From the NCBI GenBank assembly GCA_030374805.1, contig JARGSG010000239.1, positions 1 through 34,063 on the forward strand: a stretch of 34,063 bases of DNA, written 5' to 3'. Made by a program: the position numbers and the translations under genes. The number at the start of each line of letters is the position of its first letter. The stretch's first letter is position 1. Of this stretch, positions 30,245 through 34,063 are shown in pieces. The notes under the pieces are model-generated. The model ran no database searches. It was not told the origin of the DNA and saw only the letters and a list, made by a program, of their open reading frames with translations. This DNA comes from Gracilaria gracilis (Eukaryota; Rhodophyta; Florideophyceae; Gracilariales; Gracilariaceae).

Positions 30245-30719
30245 AAAAAGAGAGACAGAGAAAGAGCGAGAGAACCAAACAGACAGACAGAGAGCGATAA
30301 AGAGAGAGAGAGGCAGCCAGAGAGAGCGAGAGCTAGAGAGGCAGACAGACAGAAAGCGAGCGGCAGAGTGTGAGAAGGAGAGATGCAGGCAGAGAGGGAT
30401 CGAGAGAGACAAACAGACAGACAGAGAGCGAGAGAGAGAGCGAGAGAAACAGAAAGCCAGACAGAGGCAAGCAGAGAGAGAAATAGAAAGAGAGACAGAG
30501 AGACAGACAGACAGAGAGCAAGAGAGATAGAAAGAGGCAGGAAGAGAGAGAAAGAGCGAGGAAAGAGACAGACAGACAGAGAGCGAGAGATAGAAAGAGG
30601 CAGGCAGAGAGAGAAAGAGCAAGAGAGGCAGATAGACAGACAGAGAGCGAGAGCGCGAGAGGCAGGCAGAGAGAGAAAGAGCGAGGGAGAGACAAACAGA
30701 CAGAATGAGAGAGACAATG
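30245..30719. repeat. Large (GACAGA/GAGAGA)n purine microsatellite, about 475 bp
   Basis: Nearly pure GA/CA-type low-complexity sequence on the plus strand, pyrimidine-rich on the minus strand. The apparent long proteins on both strands here (Arg/Glu-rich or Ser/Leu/Cys-rich) are artefacts of this repeat. Confidence 0.92.
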
Positions 30720-30807
30720 AGCGAAGAATGCAAGCGTTAAGACGGGTTCTAGAAGAGCGGTGTGGGAGCGAGCACGGGGGAGGGTGGATGCATCATTCAC
30801 GCCCAGG

Positions 30808-30815
30808 CTTTTATA
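30808..30815 (-). promoter_or_regulatory. TATA box (TATAAAAG), minus strand
   Basis: The minus strand reads GAGTATAAAAGCCTGGG, like the promoters elsewhere in the window. Transcription would enter the CT-rich microsatellite within about 100 bases and then the broken coding region ending at 29426. Confidence 0.45.
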
Positions 30816-31696
30816 CTCGTCAAAACCAGCGAATCCAAGTATGTAGCACGATTCCCACTTACCCACAATCCTCCATACAATTCACCCATATGATGGAGGG
30901 TGAATTGTACATCTGGTTGCGGCGAACCTACCATGCAGTTGCTCGATGCAATGAATTCCCTTTCCGGCATCTCAAGAACAATCTCAATTTCGTCATCGTC
31001 TTCACCGGCATAATATGACTGTACACTATATATGCATCCTGTACCGCCGTGATGACCACTGGGACTGGTGCACAACGTACCTTCGTACTCCTGAGCTGAA
31101 AGCTGAGCGTAGTACAGCAATGATGGTTGATGCTCCTTGACCCACACTGCAAATGCAAAAGTTCAACACTGGAAAGCTTAGGTCTGAGTTTGGTGAAGGC
31201 TTGTGTTGCAAGTTCGCTTCCACAGCTTCTGTCTTGTAAGGTAGTCAAGTGTGGTCATATCAAGTCAGGTCAAGTCAGTCCGCAATGGTCAACGTGAAGC
31301 CTTCTATACTCTCCAAGCCGTCTTCGAGTCTACGAGTAGCCATGCTCTCGGTTGGGGGTGAGGATATAAAGTCGTTGAGAGAACGCAAAGCAACAACATA
31401 TGAGAATTCACGCCCATCATGAAGCATCCGTACCCTGCTTGTTGTCAATCAGTCGTCTCTAAAAGCATTACAAAGAGTGACCCTTTTTAGTCAAGTAGAG
31501 TCAAGCCAAGCCAAGTCAAGTACAAGTAGTTATTCATTTAGTGAGTGGTCTACAAAAATGATCCGTATTGTTTGTTATCTTGTTTTCTCTCAGGTTAGCT
31601 TCGTCGCATTACAATATAATGCAACCGAGATCATGCTCTACATTCTGTGGCATCTGTGCCAGTCGCCATTTGCATCCGTTCCTCATCCGTTCCTCA
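30816..31696. other. Spacer with TCAAG repeats and a plus-strand TATA box
   Basis: (G)TCAAG words cluster at 31247-31285 and 31489-31528. TATAAAG at 31365-31371 (plus) precedes an ATG at 31419 that opens only 23 codons. A minus-strand frame at 30797-31147 (YYAGEDDDEIEIVLEMPERE) is open for 117 codons but unrecognised and overlaps the TATA box at 30808. Confidence 0.4.
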
Positions 31697-32842
31697 TCAA
31701 AGCCCAAATCGCACAGCAGCGTTAAGCACCTTCTCCTCAACCCGCGATCCGTACCGTGCAGCAAACGCAGTGAAAGCCAACCGAGGTGAGTTGGATGCAA
31801 CGCTCAGTTTCCGCACATACTTGGGGCTGTTCACCAGTTGAACACCCGATTCACACCCTACCACCTTGCAGTATGACTTCATCATCATGGCCCGGCCATC
31901 GAACCTCACGATATGACCTGGTGTAGCACAGCTGCCATGCTCGTCGCACAGCACGGTGGCCCGAACGTGATTGTCGAACAACAACTGCTCCGACGACAAA
32001 TGTTGCAGGTGATGTACGGCAATACACGACGATTCGGACTCAGGACTTGGCTGCGGTTCCTCCGTTTCGGTCACTCCTTCTTGTCCCTGGTCATTGGGTA
32101 ACAGCGTTGCGTCTACGGCGAGTGGCTGCTTCTCTGGCTGCGGTGACAGTTCGGGATCGGCATCATCGAGCGCTTCACTTGTTGATTCTGGAGATATTTC
32201 CGCATCGATATCGTCGAGCTGCTCGTCTGTTGGTTCTGGAGATATTTCCGCATCGATATCGTCGAGCAGCTCGTCTGTTGTTTCTGGAGATATTTGCGCA
32301 TCGATATCGTCAAGCAGTTCATCCGTTGGTAGTGGCGAAATTTCCGAGTCAGGATCATCAGGCTGTACTTGCAATGGTACTGAGGGGGTTTTAGAATCGA
32401 CATCATCGGGCAGCTGCATCATCGGCATAGGTGATGGTTCGGAATCGACGAAGCCGAATGGGAGGAAATCGTCAGTGGTTTCGTCATCTTCGCCAGCGTC
32501 CGTGCGGGTTATCTGTGGATGTCTGTCAACAGCGACCACTGATATACACCCACTGACACCGATGTCCAACACCGACGCACACACTTCGCCTGGTTCGTCA
32601 CAGTCATCATCGGACTCACAGATCATGTCCGTGAGCTCAAGCTGTCCGCAGAAGCATTCGTCACGCCCGTCGCAAGGACCAAAGGAAGAGGGATCATCCA
32701 GGGGTAAGTAGTAGCATGTTCGAGTTCCTCGACAATGCAAAGCCGTGGTGCATGGGTCGCCGTTTAGGCCGGCGGATGCGGGCGCCGCAGCTGCGAAGGA
32801 GAACAAAAGCGTGGAGAGCGAGAGGAGAGCGACGGATACCAT
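31697..32842 (-). CDS. Secreted cysteine-rich protein with acidic repeat linker (381 aa)
   Basis: The ATG at 32842 gives MVSVALLSLSTLLFSFAAAA, a clear signal peptide with probable cleavage after APASA (residue 24). A cysteine-rich module follows (NGDPC, HCRGTRTCYY, CDGRDECFCG, CESDDDCDEPGEVC, residues 25-105), spaced like small disulfide-knotted extracellular domains. Next is a Pro/Asp/Glu-rich linker with 16-residue repeats (DELLDDIDAEISPEPT). The C-terminal domain of about 110 residues (CDEHGSCATPGHIVRFDGRA, YCKVVGCESGVQLVNSPKYV) ends in TGA. I chose 32842 over upstream in-frame starts because a TATA element lies at 32904-32912 and the signal peptide begins exactly there. The frame is fully intact, unlike most neighbours. 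It probably acts in the cell wall or outside the cell; its function is unknown. Confidence 0.75.
   Translation of the reverse strand: MVSVALLSLSTLLFSFAAAAPASAGLNGDPCTTALHCRGTRTCYYLPLDDPSSFGPCDGRDECFCGQLELTDMICESDDDCDEPGEVCASVLDIGVSGCISVVAVDRHPQITRTDAGEDDETTDDFLPFGFVDSEPSPMPMMQLPDDVDSKTPSVPLQVQPDDPDSEISPLPTDELLDDIDAQISPETTDELLDDIDAEISPEPTDEQLDDIDAEISPESTSEALDDADPELSPQPEKQPLAVDATLLPNDQGQEGVTETEEPQPSPESESSCIAVHHLQHLSSEQLLFDNHVRATVLCDEHGSCATPGHIVRFDGRAMMMKSYCKVVGCESGVQLVNSPKYVRKLSVASNSPRLAFTAFAARYGSRVEEKVLNAAVRFGL
32190..32381 (-). repeat. 48-bp in-frame tandem repeats in the secreted protein
   Basis: Units at 32190-32237, 32238-32285 and 32286-32333 are near-identical, and 32334-32381 is a diverged fourth. 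Each encodes 16 residues of the DDIDAEISPE type, so copy number can change without breaking the frame. Confidence 0.85.
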
Positions 32843-32903
32843 TGTGGGAGAGGGTAGAGCGTCTGGGAATGAGCTCTTCGTAGTCGAGGCGTGCCATCTT
32901 GCA

Positions 32904-32912
32904 CTTATAAAG
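32904..32912 (-). promoter_or_regulatory. TATA element (TTTATAAG) of the secreted protein gene
   Basis: The minus strand reads CCCCTTTATAAGTGC about 62 bases before the ATG at 32842. An ATG at 32897 lies too close to the TATA box to be in the transcript. The stretch from here to 33314 shows no further gene. Confidence 0.5.
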
Positions 32913-33314
32913 GGGACGACGCAGGGAGGACGAAGGGACGACGGCCTTGAGGCAGGACGACGGCCTTGAAGGCAGGCGGGAGCGCGATGCGATGGGAACA
33001 CGCGGAGCACACTGATACGCTCGCGGGGGCCGCGACGAAAAAGTGCAGCATCAGCGGCGGTTGTTGGAAAGGACAGCACTTGCTGGCGTCATTGCTGGCG
33101 GCCCAGAATGTGCTCGACGGCCTATGCTACAAAATGAAGGGACGTGTCGTACAAATACAGGGTACCGATAAGGTGTGGGGTTAGACTTGAAACATTCATG
33201 CGACCTTCTCAATGATGCAGTCGAGCATAAACAGTGTCCTGTTTGAGCATCAAGCTAGACCCGGAGTTCGTTAAACTCGCCCAAGCGATCCTTCAGCTTG
33301 CCGGACGCCGTCGC

Positions 33315-33344
33315 GTTTAACCTGATCTCACCGATGTTATAAGG
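33315..33344 (+). repeat. 30-bp direct repeat, second copy at 33883-33911
   Basis: GTTTAACCTGATCTCACCGA, followed by TGTTATAAGG, matches GTTTACCTGATCTCGCCGAT, followed by GATATGAGG, with one gap and about three mismatches. The two copies flank the reverse-transcriptase-tail fragment. Confidence 0.5.
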
Positions 33345-33394
33345 AACCTCCCCTCTGCCTAGCTGTCACAAAGGAGTGGCACTTTTCTTCGCAG

Positions 33395-33750
33395 GAGCAT
33401 CTTCCAGAGATTCAGCAAGCTCTCATGGATCTTATTATCGATGACATACGTTTACAACCCAAGCCCCTGGGTAAAGTTGTCACAATCGTTAGCCTCCACA
33501 ACGACACGTACACAAATGCAGCTGCAAACCGCGGGGAGGGGCAGCGTCCAAAGCCCAAGCGGCGAAACACCCAAAATATGACCTGTTGTGCGAGGCGAAC
33601 AGCATCGTCTTCGTGCCGGTTGGGTTCGACGTGCACGGCGCTATGGGAGCGTCTGCAGAAGAACAGAGTGGGCGTCTTGCAGAGTATGTAAGCGCTACCA
33701 AGGGAACAAACCCTGTTAATGAATACCATGCTTTAATTCTAAGATTGTAA
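33395..33750 (+). mobile_element. C-terminal fragment of a reverse-transcriptase-type retroelement protein
   Basis: Frame +2 reads LMDLIIDDIRLQPKPLGKVV, then TIVSLHNDTYTNAAANRG. A shift at the GGGGAGGGGC run moves to frame +1: AASKAQAAKHPKYDLLCEAN, then IVFVPVGFDVHGAMGASAEE and LAEYVSATKG, ending in TAA at 33748. The order 'D-V-TIVS-P ... AA ... A..K..KY...C......F.P...-.-.GA-G' resembles the tail found behind reverse transcriptase in many non-LTR-type elements, a restriction-like endonuclease region. The polymerase itself is not present here, so this is a stub. The assignment comes from remembered family pattern, not an alignment. Confidence 0.45.
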
Positions 33751-34063
33751 CGCGCGATTCCGCAGCTCACAGCAGTGGCTGTTAACCGCCGCCGACTGAG
33801 TAGTATGGCGGCCTACGCGGCGTTATTTGCCTAGCGCCGATTGCGTAAGAACAACTAAATGAAGCCACTCGTTCGTTCGTTCGTTTACCTGATCTCGCCG
33901 ATGATATGAGGTTTGGGTGGCGAGAACGTCGTTCATGTTTTCTTTGGCGGCAAAAGCGGTACATGCGAAGCGCCTTGTCGTGGTGTACATTTTACGCGGC
34001 GATCTCTAGAGGTTGTTTGGAGAGGTTCAAAAGAAGGCGTAATCGTCGCAAACGAAACGCTTC
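33751..34063. other. Right-hand spacer
   Basis: It contains the second 30-bp repeat copy (33883-33911) and a GTTC tetranucleotide run at 33871-33884. No gene recognised. Confidence 0.4.

Noticed and set aside
30218..30866. Long Ser/Leu/Cys-rich (minus) and Arg/Glu-rich (plus) open frames
   Set aside because: Both are translations of the GA/CT microsatellite and are low in information.

Overview
The window looks like eukaryotic nuclear DNA. Genes are widely spaced and apparently intronless. They start 60 to 130 bases downstream of TATA boxes, on both strands, with no Shine-Dalgarno sites or operons. Families include an NB-ARC/WD40 immune-receptor-like protein, an opine-dehydrogenase-like protein, a secreted cysteine-rich protein and relics of mobile elements. 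A red alga or a similar alga fits best, but this is an inference from gene content and style; no marker gene settles it.

Layout. Bases 1-468 are the 3' end of an NB-ARC/WD40 gene. Bases 1.7-2.65 kb hold a GC-rich 5' region and a truncated, frame-broken opine dehydrogenase. An AT-rich gap is followed at 3.77-5.0 kb by a field of CCAnnTGGT-like repeats. From 5.4 to 6.36 kb (-) lies a broken low-complexity coiled-coil gene. A ketopantoate-reductase-like gene (+, 6.92-7.75 kb) carries one stop and one frameshift. From 7.9 to 16.1 kb there is a divergent pair: a giant minus-strand protein with a ParB-like motif followed by a 2-oxoglutarate/Fe(II) dioxygenase-like domain, and a plus-strand DNA amino-methyltransferase with DPPY before its SAM site. 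The 2 kb between them holds four large palindromes and three tandem hairpin units. Both genes carry internal stops and shifts.

Bases 16-22 kb are mostly unreadable, with weak traces of a retroelement. A cluster of GTCAAA-type motifs around a perfect 35-base palindrome precedes a TATA box at 21.8 kb. Bases 22.8-27.1 kb hold a full-length NB-ARC/WD40 gene broken by about a dozen one-base shifts; its tail duplicates bases 1-468. Bases 29.4-30.8 kb hold an unrecognised broken minus-strand gene and a large CT/GA-rich microsatellite. Bases 31.7-32.84 kb encode an intact secreted acidic cysteine-rich protein, and 33.4-33.75 kb the tail of a reverse-transcriptase-like polyprotein.

The most interesting part is 7.9-16.1 kb: a methyltransferase and a dioxygenase fused to a ParB-like module, sharing a palindrome-rich control region. 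It may be the relic of a mobile element that writes and erases (or binds) DNA modification. Many frame breaks across unrelated genes are +1 changes, often at short homopolymers, so part of the apparent decay may be consensus error.
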